DNA of 64,000 bases, taken from the NCBI GenBank assembly GCA_021464415.1, contig CM038468.1, positions 39,792,969 to 39,856,968 on the forward strand, in the 5' to 3' direction. This stretch comes from Lonicera japonica. Lineage: Eukaryota > Streptophyta > Magnoliopsida > Dipsacales > Caprifoliaceae. Below are positions 23,843 to 36,265 of this stretch, in pieces. The notes beneath the pieces are model-generated. The model searched no databases, had not been told where the DNA came from, and saw nothing but the letters and a program-made list of their open reading frames with translations. The position numbers and the translations under genes are program-made. Each line of letters begins with the position of its first letter. Position 1 is the first letter of the stretch.

Positions 23843-24992
23843 TGGCCGCCAATTAAGCACCAAGTATATAGGCTTATACTCGGCTCTCACGAACCGAGTA
23901 ACAGACGCCTTACTAGGTAATCAGGAACCGAATGAAAGTGGAACGTTACCAAGTATTTTGTGGAGTGTTTAACCACCCTATATTTTTGGTAGGTCTGCAT
24001 GTGAATGTCAGAATGTGCATGTCCATGTGCAAAGGGGGCACCTTAAATTTCATCTTGGTCCGAAATCTTCGCAAACGCCCAGCTTTTGTATCGTAGTTTT
24101 GAGATTTTTTTATCAGTACTGATATTCCTTATAAATCAATTCGGGTGAACTGAAACGTCTTAGTAGGCGAAAAAAAAAAGGACAGAGCAATTTTATTTTT
24201 TTTGAAAAATGACAAATTTAATGCCACATTTTTTTTTACGTAATACTAATGTCACTTACGTAAATTAGAAAAGAAAATTTTGTATCAAGTTTATTTTTGT
24301 TCAATATTGGGGGCCAAAAATTAATATTAATGATAAAATTGTAAAATTGAAGAAAGGGAAAACTTAACTAAATATGCATATATTTATAAATCTTAAAAGT
24401 GATTTTTGGGGTTAACTAGCAATTTCCCAAAATTTAGGGAGGCAAATTGCCCCCCTTTAATTTGTTGACCTTTCCCTCCACCCGTGGTAACGTGAGAATT
24501 GCAGGAATTTGAATCCCATTAGAAACACTTGTGGGTAGGAATATTTAGTTTCTTAAACGATAATTAATCTCATTCCAATATAATTACGTGGATACCTTTG
24601 TGAAAAAAAAAAAGTGTGAACAACTAATTAGCGGCTAGACAAAAAAAAAGAAAAAGGTACGGCTATTTTTAGTACATGATTGAACAGTGGTTTACTTAAT
24701 TTTTTTTTTGTCAAAATACTTTTTAGAAGGTGTTTGGCCAGTTTTCGCATACCTCAATTAATTTCTGTTCGCAGAACAGTGGTCAACCGCTAGCCATCAT
24801 ATATTTTTGCAGCTATCGAAACTCGACCTGAAGAGCTCTTAGTCGAACCAGCGCTGATACCAATGCGCTATCACTAGGTCACTTGCAGGTGATTGTGGTT
24901 TACTTATGACAAGCCATTTAAACACAAGGGTCATGGGTGAGTGGGCCCGGGAGAAAGAAAGTGGGTTTGATTAAAGAAAACTAAGCAATTGC
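23843..24992. repeat. Segmental duplication block, copy 2
   Basis: Aligns with 1-1082 and with 63,619-64,000. It contains SINE-2 where copy 1 has an uninterrupted site, and has an uninterrupted site where copy 1 carries SINE-1. Low-complexity T and A runs occur at 24,200-24,240 and 24,600-24,660. Confidence 0.75.
24687..24906 (-). mobile_element. tRNA-derived SINE (SINE-2) with 12-bp target duplication
   Basis: Body 24,699-24,894 on the minus strand. A-box-like 'tagtgatagcgcattggt' and B-box 'GGTTCGACTAA' are spaced as in a tRNA-derived promoter, and a T run on the plus strand (A tail on the minus) closes the 3' end at 24,700-24,709. Direct repeat 'gtggtttactta' at 24,687-24,698 and 24,895-24,906. 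Copy 1 of the surrounding block (near 1,007-1,018) has the site once ('ctgatttactta'), confirming insertion. Different family from SINE-1. Confidence 0.8.
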
Positions 24993-25174
24993 AATTATAT
25001 ACTACTACTACAATTATATACTACTAATAGAAGCAAACAAAGCAAAAACCAAACTAGTACTTAATGTACAAAGGAGCTGAGCTGAATATTACGATGGAGA
25101 GAGAAAATCCAACAGAAACAAACATTGAGATCACTATAGAAGAAAAAGATCACCTAATCTGAAGCAATAAGAAA

Positions 25175-27464
25175 GTGAAAAGCTACCATGATGAATATGG
25201 TGAACTACAAGAAACGACGATGATGATGGATGAGGGGGAGAATGGTTCACTAATGATTAACCACCTCCCTCCATTAGAGATGCAAATGGAAGAAAATACT
25301 CCAGCTGTAAAATTAGGAGTGCCTAATGTTAATAGCACTGATGAAGAAATGAATATAAACAAGGGTAATGAGAATTCCACAATGTCTTATAAGAATGATG
25401 TAGCGAACTCTACGCCAAAACAAATATTTTTTAGTGAGGACGCTGAGAAGCGAAATTGTGGGTTTGATGTTCCCATGGCTGATAGCCAAAGTTTTAATCT
25501 TAATGAGAACCATGTGGACGATGATCCACTGCTTCCAGTGATTAGCTTTCCTCAACAGCTAACCATGATGATTAGAGAACAGTGGAAGGACTGTTTAATC
25601 GTCAAGCTGTTGGGAAAGTCGATCAGCTTTAAAACTCTTGAAACACGCGTCAAGAGACTTTGGGGTCTCCATGGGGACATTGAAATGGTGGACTTAGATG
25701 AGGGGTTCTTCCTATTCAAGTTCAATATGAAGGATGATTACAAAAAAGTCATGACGGAAGGTCCTTGGATCATCCAAAACCATTATCTCACGGTTCGCAA
25801 ATAGGAACCAAACTTTAAACCTTCGAAGGCTAAGGAGATCACGACCATGGTCTGGCTCCGGCTGCCGGAACTTCCCATAGAATACTATGGGGAAAAAGCT
25901 CTGTTCCAAATTGCTAAGCATTTGGGACGGCCGATAAAAACTGATTATAATACGGCAACTTCCACTAGAGGGAAGTTTGCTAAGGTGTGTGTGGAACTGG
26001 ACCTAACTAAGCCCCTAATTCTGGCATATATGCTCGCCGAAAAGAAATATCGGGTGGAATATAAGTATTTGCACTATCTATGTTTTTCTTGTGGTAAGGT
26101 TGGCCACCGGAGCGAGCTTTGCCGGGAAAATAGAACTCTCGATGGAACTCTAGTGGAAAATTGACAACCATCGAAGGAAAGAAATATGAACGTTAGTAAC
26201 GAATCTTCTACTGGTGGTACAGGTCAGGTTGGACCTGACAGGCAAGTGGAAGATCCACAGACCAGTGGAAGTTGTGGGAAAAGGGGTGACTCTATGGCCT
26301 AGCTAGAATCAAGTGTGGGTCAGTTTGGGCCTTGGATGATAGCACAGGCTCGAAATAGAAGGAAATTCTGTTAGGAACCATCTCACCCAAAAGCTTAAGC
26401 TGTTAGGTAGTGGGCCAACAATGTATATCATGCTTTTCAACACTCCCCCTCACGTGCGAGCCACTCGCACGTGGACAAACAAATGAAACCAAAGGTGCAT
26501 TTCGTGCACAAGCACGTGGACAAACAAATGAAACCAAAGGTGCATTTCGTGCACAAACAACAACGTGCATACTGCACAAACACAAAGGGGGAAATGAATG
26601 CAAGTGGGAGGATTTGAACCCGAGACCTTGCAGAACCTGAGCTCTGATACCATGTTAGGAACCATCTCACCCAAAAGCTTAAGCTGTTAGGTAGTGGGCC
26701 AACAATGTATATCATGCTTTTCAACAAATTCAACAGTAGCACAAAAAAAATGATTTTCCTAAACAAAAATCTTCAAACAACAGATTTAACGCCTTGGCTG
26801 CTACGGACAGTTTTATTGATTTGGAAAAAGGAAACAGAAAAATGTGGTCCCAAATGAGGGAAACACAAACTTTCATACAACCAGAACTAACTGTGATAGT
26901 TCAAATATGAATAATAGTTCATCCCGGACTAACTCGTTTGTCTTGAACCAGGTAACGAACAAAAGCCCTAGGGAAGAGGGACTGATACCTCTACACTTAC
27001 AAGAAACACCAAAAGAGAATATCAAGAAACCAACTAGTCAGACTATGAGCCAACATCACTCTGTGGTTTACCCATCACAAAATAAGCTGGACCACTCAAA
27101 ATCCATCACCATCGTTCCCATTACCAACACTAACCCTATACTACCATCTCCACATACGAAACCCCTCCCATCTTCTTTCAATACGACCACCCCAAATACT
27201 CCGATGGAACCACTGGACCCAACCAATGGAGGACATATTGGTCCACTGCCTAGGGAAAAACGCCGTATGGATATCACTGGAGGCGATGGAAGAAGAGAAA
27301 CAAATAATAAAAGTGAGTTGGATGGTAAATCAAATCAGGCTCAACATCGAACCAGAACAGTTCAAGGGGAAAGGACCAAAGGTGCCCGCGATTCAGATGG
27401 CGGCGACAACGTCCACGTTGGAAACACAGCAAAGGGTACAGCTAATTACGGCCTGGCCCAGTAA
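25175..27464 (+). pseudogene. LINE ORF1, DUF4283/zinc knuckle protein, broken
   Basis: The ATG at 25,175 gives a disordered acidic N-terminus, then a DUF4283 domain ('QWKDCLIVKLLGKSISFKTL', 'VMTEGPWIIQNHYLTV'). A TAG at 25,802 replaces the expected Trp in the usual 'W..F' context. Translation continues in frame with 'VWLRLPELPIEYYGEKAL' and the zinc knuckle 'CFSCGKVGHRSELC' (~26,082-26,123) to a TGA at 26,162. A polar, Thr/Asn/Pro-rich C-terminal stretch can be followed on both sides of the TRIM insertion (26,369-26,726) to about 27,464. ORF1 proteins of this type bind element RNA. Non-functional here. Confidence 0.85.
26369..26726 (-). mobile_element. TRIM (terminal-repeat retrotransposon in miniature), 358 bp
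   Basis: Two identical-looking 74-bp terminal direct repeats (26,369-26,442 and 26,653-26,726), bounded TG..CA, with a perfect 5-bp target duplication AATTC (26,364-26,368; 26,727-26,731). On the minus strand a perfect 'tggtatcagagct' primer site adjoins the LTR at 26,652-26,640. The interior contains a 45-bp direct duplication ('cacgtggacaaacaaatgaa' unit) and no coding capacity. The reading frames across it are artefacts. It interrupts LINE ORF1. Confidence 0.93.
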
Positions 27465-28807
27465 TGAGAAGTTTCCTATTCTTTCTAAAGTTTCCTCTAT
27501 GAAGATTTTTTCTAGAATTACCGCGGAGTCGACAACGAAAATTTTAGAAACTCTCTGAGGGACCTTCACAGGGATTACTGCCTCGACATGGTGGTCCTTA
27601 TGGAAACGAAGATTAGCTTTGCTCACATGGAAGACACTTTTAGGCAGTATGACTTTGCGGATTCCATCATTGTGGATCCTGTGGGGAGAGTAGGGGGTAT
27701 TTGGGTTGTTTGGAACCCTTCCAATGTCAGCCTCAAACCCTATCACACATTGAACCAGTGCATTCATGATATGGTTATTATAAACAACTATGAGGAGTGG
27801 CTGTTGTCTGCGGTTTATTCTAGCCCTAACCACTCGCTCAGAGACAAGTTGTGGAGAAACCTAGCTGTTGTGGCAGATTTCTATAACGTTCCATGGCTTG
27901 TAGCTGGGGATTTTAACAACCACGCAGATGATAGTGAAAAAAGGAGCTTCGGAGAAACCTCGAATAATAGACAGATGCATAAGTTTGTCACCAATATCAA
28001 CTAGTGTAATTTGATTGACCTCGGGTGTAATGGACCTAGATTGACATGGACCAACAACAGGGGAGGAACTGCTAATACTCTTGTTCGTCTGGATAGGGTA
28101 CTAGCAAATGAAGAATGGCGCATCAAGTTCCTAGAATCCTCAGTATGTAACCTCCCGCGTACGTCGTCCGATCACTGCCCTATGCTCGTGAACACTGTAG
28201 GTATCATTCCTATTTCTACATCTAGTCAAAACAAACCTTTTAGATTCCCAAATAGTTGGTTTGAACACCCGACTTTCGAGTCTATTATTGATGACTGTTG
28301 GAACAATCAGTTGGACCTTGATCACAATATAAATAACTATAAGAAGAATGTGATAGACTGGAATAAAAATGTGTTTGGAAATATCTTCCAAAACAAAAAA
28401 ACGCATAAAGGCTAGGCTTTTAGGTATCCAAAAGGCCCAGGAGAGATTTTCTTCTCACAACCTTGACTGCCTTGAAAGGAACCTCAAGAAAGATCTTGAG
28501 AGAACTCTTAAACAAGAAGAATTACTATGGCACCAAAAATCTAGGACTACCTGGATTACTCAAGGCGATAAAAACACGAGATATCTTCACATCTTTACTA
28601 TTATAAAGCGTAAAAAGAATCGCATTGAGAAGTTGCGTGTGGAGGGTAATTGGTGCATGTGTGATAGCCAAATCAAAGAGCATGTTCAAACTCATTTTAA
28701 CAACCTTTTCAATGCTAGTTTGGAGAATGACCCCAAAGATACCTACTTTCCACCGTCTCCCACTACACCAAATTGGGCAAAATGTCACTATAATGCCCGG
28801 AGGCTTT

Positions 28808-28932
28808 GTCACGGTTTTGGACCGTCACACGTATTTGTATCGGTTTTAGATCGAAACAAGTGAATAATGGCACTGTTTGTTAACATGTAACACTTAATTG
28901 ATAACATTGTCACGGTTTTCGACCGTGACAAT
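28808..28932. repeat. CACTA-2 left subterminal palindromes
   Basis: Inverted 'gtcacggttt..gaccgt(g/c)ac' units at about 28,808-28,828, 28,839-28,857 and 28,910-28,930. They mirror those at the right end. Confidence 0.85.
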
Positions 28933-29574
28933 GTTAGCAATACAGGTGTAACGGGGATAAACCGAGAGAAGTTGTAAATTTGAGCACCAAAATATGAGCG
29001 GGATAGAAATTTCGAAATCCTTCTCTTAATTTTCGTTCTCCCCTTTCTAATTTTCACTCTCCCCTCTCTCCCCCTTTCTAATTTTGACGATCTCCTTCTC
29101 TTCCCCTTACTATTTTTCCATTTTCACATCTGTCCCCCTTATTCGAGCCCCCAAATCTCAACCCTCACTGATCCCCTTTGCTCCTCTCATCTCCTCGCAC
29201 CTCGTCCCCTTCAAATATCCACCCACGCTCAGCCCTAGCCTCCCCATGAAATCTCAAACCCACCCTCAGCTAGCCCTAGCCTGCCCACTAGCTCAAATCT
29301 CAAACCCACGTCAAGTTGTTCCTCTCAAGTTCTCAGTAGCTTTCAAGTTCGCTGTTTTGTATATTCGAGGTTGAATTCAAGGTATGTTTCTTAGTTTGAA
29401 TTTTATATTCTGAAATTTGATTTTTTGGTCAAAATATTAGGGTTTCAATTAATGAAGTCAATCTTGCTTATATGTGTGTGAATCAGTGTATGTAGATTAA
29501 ATATTTGAGGATAAAACCTAATTTAGGATTTTACCTATTTTTCCAAGTATTTGGTAAGTTGCAGCATCTTTCAG

Positions 29575-32500
29575 ATGCCTCCGTTGCCCTCACTCCATGC
29601 TAATACGACTTTCTTTCCAGATTTGAGTGCTCAAGTTGTTAGTGAAATGTATATATATATATATATGTTATTAGCGCAATTCATTTCTTTAGATTTTACT
29701 ATATTATTCTACTGCTGCCTTGTACATGTATCCGTGTTTAATTTTAGAAGTGAGTTTTATGGGATATTGTTAATTACTCTAGGAGTGGAGTGTTGTAAGT
29801 TTCTTTTAATGTTGGAGTCAACTTTATGCTGGCTATCACAAAACACAAGGAAAAATGAAGAAAATCAGTATTTATTATACTTAGTGGCCAGCAGTGAAGA
29901 GATGCCATACAAAACTTGTGAGTTGGAAGAAATTAATTTAGGATGTTCCATTTATAAAATAGAATATATATGGTGCTGTATTTATCTTTCCTTTTTGTGA
30001 CCTTTTACTATTACATCTTTGTATTCCTTTTAAAATATTATGACATGGAAATATGTGCTTGAGATGGTGTTGATTTGTTTTATTGGTTTTCAGGCCCCAC
30101 GTGACTATAGCAATTGCAATGATGCTGTGCCATTGATTTTATATTCGGTCCTTTTATAATGTTTTCTTATTGTGACCATCTTATACTGCACAAAATGCCT
30201 TGGCCTAATTTTAATTACCTTAAGGCCTTTTTCTTTTAGGGAATTAATTGTGATTACTAAGGAGTAAATCCAAGAAATTGGCAAGTAATCCCTGTCTTAT
30301 TCAAAGGGATGAAGGAAGAATTTTTAGTTTAATTACTGCTAAAAAACAGTAAGCCGTGTGGCTTAGTTTTGGCCAACTAATTAACTGATTTTGTACTTAG
30401 TGATGTGATTAACATAACATAAAGTACTAATCAAAGAGTTATAAAGTAGCCAGCCAAGCCAAGCCAAAAATCCATAGAAAGCACAAAAGCTGAATTGATG
30501 AATCATTAGAGGACTTGGCTCGCTAAATATGCCTTTTGCTGATAATTGATTTTATTCAATTTTTGCGTTAACTAATAACTTCAAACACCTTTTTTTTTGT
30601 TAGAATTAAATCCATCAAATCGTACACTGCTTTATTTTTTTGATGTTTAATTAATAATTTAAAGTTACATACTCAAATTGTACACTACTTTTTTGTGCAT
30701 ACCAAGGAAGTTTCACCAACAAAAATAATTGGTTTCCCTGCTTTAGTTAGTCGAGTTTCTCATTAAAGAATTGGTAAACATCTCATAGATTGGGTTAAGA
30801 AGCCCTGCACACTTCAACTGACCTTTTTTTTATGGTAGTATTAAAGAGATTCTGGTTTTATTCTTCAATTTAAGATCTTTGTCCCTTAATTCTCTCCATT
30901 GCAAAAATGCACATTTCCTTTTTCACTTGACAGGTTCCTCGGGAAAATGCGGGTTGAGCATTTCATTCACATGGACCAATTACAAAATTTTGTAAAATCT
31001 CCAAGGTAAACAACTAGAAGAAATTTTTCCTTCAACAAAAAGCATCTTTGATTTCTTGCTTCACGGAAATAGTTTATCGTGGAACAACAAAAGTTTTAAA
31101 TGATAAATTCATTTACAAAATAATGGAAATGAAATTTGATATGTAGGTTGGACATCCTCTGTGGTTCTGATTGAAGTTTTTCTCTGAACCTGAGGGCTAA
31201 TATTCCTCACTGTTACTTTATGGGATGTCCAAGTTAGCCTATTAAAAATTTCTCTGCATTTTTTATTTAGTTTCACCTTAACAGCCACGTTATTTGAATC
31301 ATAATGTCAAAGTCTCATTCTGTTTATGTTGGTTTCATTAATACAAGTGTTTTTTGGTACCTGCAAAATTTGTTCCAATTCAATACTTTTTCTCAAGATT
31401 TGGATTTGGGGTGTTGCTGGAAAAAGGGATTGTTATAGGATTTGGCAGAATGTAATGATAGGGAGGAGGTTGCTGTTCAATCAATAAAGAAGATCAAGTT
31501 TAGCGCCCCCGCCCCCGCCCCCCATGTTGTTCGAAAATATAACTTTTAACTTTCAATTAGTCTTTTAAGAATAAGATATATTAAAGTTTTTTTCTTTATT
31601 AGTTTCATGTTTGAACATGAACCCATTACATACATCAATTTTGAGAGTGACGGAAAATCTATGTTTAGCCTTATTTACATTCATTTTTCTAACTAGAAAA
31701 TGAAAAGCAATGTCCCAACTATAATTAAAGGATCAGTATGAGATTCATTTTGCCATTGCATTTTGTTGATCAATCATTCATACAAGTAGAGAATATTTCA
31801 ATTTACCGAAAGAAGTTTACTAGGTCTTCCTTTTTTCATTAAGAATTACCGATTGGTTTGGGCACTGTTGGTGGATAAAGTTGCTAGTTTTCATTGTTAT
31901 CAAATTGGGTTCTGTAAAGTTGCTTCTAAGTTAGAGTTTATATGAAAGGGGCTTGGTTTAGGTCTAGTTGAAGGTACATATATGAGGGTAGGTTAGGCAA
32001 AGGGTGAGGTTTACATGTATCCCATTTGCAGATGATATTATTTTTCCCTTTGAAAAAACAAGGAGAAATTTATTTCACTTGCAAAATTAGTATAGTTAGA
32101 GCATCTCCAACAACAGTAGTATATATTTAGGTTGTGTAAGATATACAAAACTTGTAAAAATTTTGGGCTCCAATAGTATTTTAAATTTAGCTTTTGTATA
32201 AAATGAATGTATAAAATGCACACCAAGTTTACACTGTCATGTTAGCCTTTTCTTTCTTCAATTATTTTATGAAACTTTAAAATGTAATAACTTTTAATAG
32301 AATCATATATTTTAATAAAAATTATAGATCTAAAATCTACTCATCAAGACCAACAAATTAAGATCCATTGTTATAATATTTTGCATACCAAAATTCAAGA
32401 AAAAATAATTAAAATTTGCATAAAATGATATCTAATATGCATAATTATCTTATTGGTTCATTTAAAATTTACACAAAAGTTTAAAAATGCACCATTGGAG

Positions 32501-33570
32501 CATATTTTTTTTACACTTCAAGTTTTGTGTAAAAGTGTATTGACACATAAGATTTATACAAAAAATTTTACACAACGGTTGAAAATGCTCTTATAGGAGG
32601 AAAATTCTTGAAGCAATAGTTTTTTGGCAACCCATTATTTGAGAAGATTGCTAAGGCCTAGGAGAGACTATTTTCAAGGCAATTCTCATGTAATTTTTTT
32701 TAATCAGTATAGAAGTGAGCATTGAATTATCTATTGTCAAAAATTGATATGAAGATGTATGTTAGCATTTTTATTTAGTTTTTTTTATTTGCAAATTAAG
32801 ACCTTTTTCGTTCTTGATCAAAATTAATTCAACTTAATTTTTAATTGTCATTCCTTTCTCTTATTTTTTCTTGAATGGATTATAAATTGAATTAATTCAA
32901 CTTCATTTTTTTAACCAGAAAAGTTAATTGGCCTGAACATAATCCCTCCGCGGAGTATGCATGGGTCATAGGAACGCTGTGAGTCTCTCAATTGTCTTGT
33001 TTTTTTCTTTTGGTTTCTTTTGTTTCAGTACTTTCACATGTTTATTAGATATGTTAAAACTCAAAAAATTATTGCTCAATTAAGCACATAAGCTACCTCT
33101 ACGTTTAGATTTCATACATAAAGACAAAGGACCCAATTGAATGACACTGCATATGTTCTGGCTTCTAAACTATTTACTTTTATTTTTATTGGTTTTAATC
33201 ACATCTGTATTTTATATACATTTATATGTCCTTATTTGTGTCTGTTTGTTGTGTATGGAGACTAGAAGTCCAACTTTTGGTGTTACAATAAATTCAACTT
33301 TGTATATGAATAATCTTGGTTATACTGAATATAGTCTTGTTTTATTTTATAATTTTCATTTTAATTATGTTTTCAACCTAACAGTAGCAAGATTATAAGA
33401 GGAAGATCCCTTCATCTTGTTGCTTAAAATCTATGATATTGCTTCATGAGCAATGGCTATATTGCAAATTAGTAAATATGTTATTTACTTGTAAGACTGC
33501 AGTTTGAACTTCTTTCTTGCTTAATACTGAGATCGGATCTTTTCAATGCAGATGGAATCTTGAACCATAA
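29575..33570 (+). pseudogene. Spliced gene remnant inside CACTA-2 (unidentified)
   Basis: A pyrimidine-rich leader-like stretch (29,040-29,370) ends in a good donor ('caag|gtatgt', ~29,380). An ATG-led exon starts after an acceptor at 29,575 ('MPPLPSLHANTTFFPDLSAQ'). Three downstream exons have GT-AG borders and matching phases: 30,934-31,005 ('FLGKMRVEHFIHMDQLQNF..'), 32,919-32,978 ('KVNWPEHNPSAEYAWVIGT') and 33,552-33,570 ('WNLEP' stop). Together they form a continuous 48-residue C-terminus. I do not recognise the family. It may be a captured host gene or the element's own accessory gene. The link between the first ATG exon and the later exons is not resolved (a possible exon at ~30,093 does not keep phase), and a MITE occupies the intron before the third exon. 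Confidence 0.45.
32096..32593. mobile_element. MITE with GAGCATCTCCAAC termini, TTA target duplication
   Basis: Body 32,099-32,590. The left end 'GAGCATCTCCAACAACAG' pairs with the inverted right end 'GAGCATTTTCAACCG'. TTA flanks both sides (32,096-32,098; 32,591-32,593), suggesting a PIF/Harbinger-type MITE. The same family occurs at 63,226-63,615 and, partly, ending at 42,055. It lies within CACTA-2. Confidence 0.75.
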
Positions 33571-33877
33571 TTTATGTGATATATTTGGAAGGATCTCAAT
33601 AGTCAGAACTTTTTCTTGTTTACATTTTGTTTTATTACCTACGGTGCACTTGAGTTCAAATGACTAAGTATAATGTATAGCATTCTCCTAGAATGAATCT
33701 ATGATGATCCATATATATATACACATGGCATTTGTGCTTTGAAGTTTGAATATATATAGTACATATATTTTATCTTAGTTGTTGGAATTGTAATTATATT
33801 GCAGGTATAATTTAGAATATTTTTGGGGAAATTCCGTTTTGGCAATTATCTTTTTTTAATTTTTTACTTAAAAATTG

Positions 33878-34256
33878 TCACCGTCCAAAACCGTGACAAT
33901 ATCTATCATAAGTGCAAAATCTTGGCTCGGACGCAGACAACGGATAGTGCATAGGTTTCACTTGTCACGGTTGTAAACCGTGACAATTATGAGGGGGAAA
34001 GGCTCATATTGTGTCGGTTGTAAACCATGACAATCATCCAACCTAGTGTCGGTTTTAAACCGAGACAAATATTTACTTTGTGTCGGTTTGAAACTGTGAT
34101 ATATTGACCTATTATCATGCACCAGATCCCCTTAGAGAACCGTGACAATTGGTGGTTGTAACGGTTTTTAGCCAACATAATTTTTTGTCAATGTGCTAAT
34201 TGTCATGGTTTTTATCCGTGACAAGGAAGGTTTGTCACGGTTTTAAACCGTGATTA
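33878..34256. repeat. CACTA-2 right subterminal palindromes
   Basis: At least seven units of 'TTGTCACGGTT' followed by 'AACCGTGACAA', each near-palindromic, in tandem spacing of about 30-60 bp. This is typical of binding arrays for CACTA TNPA-like proteins. Confidence 0.88.
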
Positions 34257-36265
34257 TTCGGGTATTTTGGTGTAGTGTCTTACTATTTTTGATTGGGACA
34301 GAGCGTATATGAACTCTCTTGTGAATAGGGTGGAAATTAGAAAAGTCGTCTTTGGTATGCAATCCCTGAAGGTCCCGAGGCCGGAAGGGCTTCAACCAAA
34401 ATTCTATCAGGTCTATTGGAACAAAATTGGTGTTTATGTTATTTCTTCTGTCAAAATCTGCTTTCAGAATTAGAGTTTTTTCAAAAACCTTAACAGATGT
34501 TTTATTACACTTATTCCTAAAATTGATAACCCGGAGAACATAAATCAATTCCGTCCCATTACTCTATGCAATATGACTTACAAAATTGTTACCAAAGTGA
34601 TTGTCAATAGATTGAGGCCGATTTTAAACAAAATTGTGGGATCGGCGCAAGCCAGTTTTCTCTCCGGGCCGTCAAACTACAGATAATATCATTGTCACAC
34701 AAGAAATTATACACTCTCTAGAGAGGAAAAAAGGAAAAAAAGGCGGCCTTGTTTTTAAAATTGATTTGGAAAAGGCTTATGATAAACTGCCTTGGAATTT
34801 TGTTGTCAAAGTCCTCGAAAATTTCCAATTTAGTAACGAATGGATAAATTTGATAATGAGCTGTATTACGGAGGGTAAAACCTTCATACTTTGGAATGGG
34901 GAACCCTTGGAAGCTCTTATCTCAAGAAGAGGAATTAGACAAGGAGATCTTATGTCCCCTTATATATTTGTCCTCTGCCTTGAGTACCTCTCGAACCTCA
35001 TTCTGAAAGCTGTGGAGGATAAAAAATGGCGGGGTGTTAAGGATTCTGCCAATGGTTCTCGTATTTCTCATCTCTTCTTTGCCGATGATCTTATGCTTTT
35101 TTGTAAAGTTAAGGGAAAAAGTTGTAAGGCAGTCATGGATGCGATTAATGAATTTTGTAAGGTGTCAGGGATAAAAGTTAATTTTAGTAAATCTAAATTG
35201 TATGCCTCCCCTAAGATACCTGGCAATAAAGTGAACAAATTTAAGCTCATGTGTGGCATCCCAGTTAGCAAGGACCTATGTGTTTTACCTGGGAGCTCCT
35301 ATTATCCATGGGAGGGTTAAGAGAAATGACTTTAATTTCATTGTGGAGAAAGTTCAGAGAAAATTGCCTGGGTAGAAGGCCAAAGCCCTCACCTTTGCGG
35401 GCAGAGCTACTCTTGCTCAGTCTGTTAGTTCCACAGTTCCTTACTATAACATGGCTATTGTTTTGTTGGCATGAAAAGTGTGCAGTGAAATTGATAAGTT
35501 GAATCGGAACTTCTATGGGGAAGCACAGAGGAGAAAAAGAGGACGCACCTTGTGAAATGGGAAAAGGTCTGTAGACCTAAAAAAAATTGGCGGGCTGGGC
35601 CTGCGCACTTGTAATAATAATAATGTGGCCACTCTTACTAAGCTTGGATGGAACTTGATCTCCAATAAAGAGGGTTTGTAGAAAAGGGTTTTGAAAAGTA
35701 AATACAATAGCTCCACAAACCCTAAGGATTGGAAATCAAGGAACAATTCCTCCCATATCTAGAGAGGTATCATGAAAACGAAAAAACTCCACAATGATGG
35801 GATCCGATGGACGGTTGGGAATGGGAAAAAAAAATTAATCACTAAGAATTGGTGGTGTGGTATTGCTAGCTTTCACAATAAAGGTGTCAAGGTGAGTAAT
35901 AACACGGAAGACACCACTGTTGATGAGATTATGAATGACAGGGGCAATTGGGATGTGGACAAAATTCAAAATATGCTCCCCACTAACCTCACCCAGGATA
36001 TCCTCAATACACCTTTATCTTTCAACAATGATAAAGAGGATATGCCTAACTGGCAAGGGAAAGGATCCGGGGACTTCTCTATAGGGTCATGTTATAACCA
36101 AATTCTTGTTGAAAAAAATTTAATTGACCTCGGAGATAAAGATTGGAGATGATTATGGAAACTAAAAATTCCTTACAAAATCATACATTTCCTTTGGACT
36201 CTTAGACAGGATAAAATTATGTCTAGAGAAAGCTGTGTGAAAATGGGTATTTCTGATGATCATAG

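Larger units (their letters stand above)
28761..34277. mobile_element. CACTA element (CACTA-2), 5.5 kb
   Basis: Termini 'CACTACACCAAA' at 28,761-28,772 and 'TTTGGTGTAGTG' at 34,266-34,277, perfect over 12 bp. Flanking trinucleotides are tcc/tct, a 3-bp target duplication with one change; removing element plus duplication restores the LINE frame as 'PSPTIFDWD'. Subterminal palindromes of the form 'gtcacggttttaaaccgtgac' recur at least three times on the left (28,808-28,930) and at least seven times on the right (33,878-34,255), the expected transposase-binding array. No recognisable DDE transposase is seen; a short spliced gene remnant and a MITE lie inside. It shares terminal sequence with CACTA-1. 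Confidence 0.92.

Noticed and set aside
26403..26766. Cys-rich minus-strand frames
   Set aside because: They run through the TRIM and its internal 45-bp duplication, which has structural features of a non-coding element.
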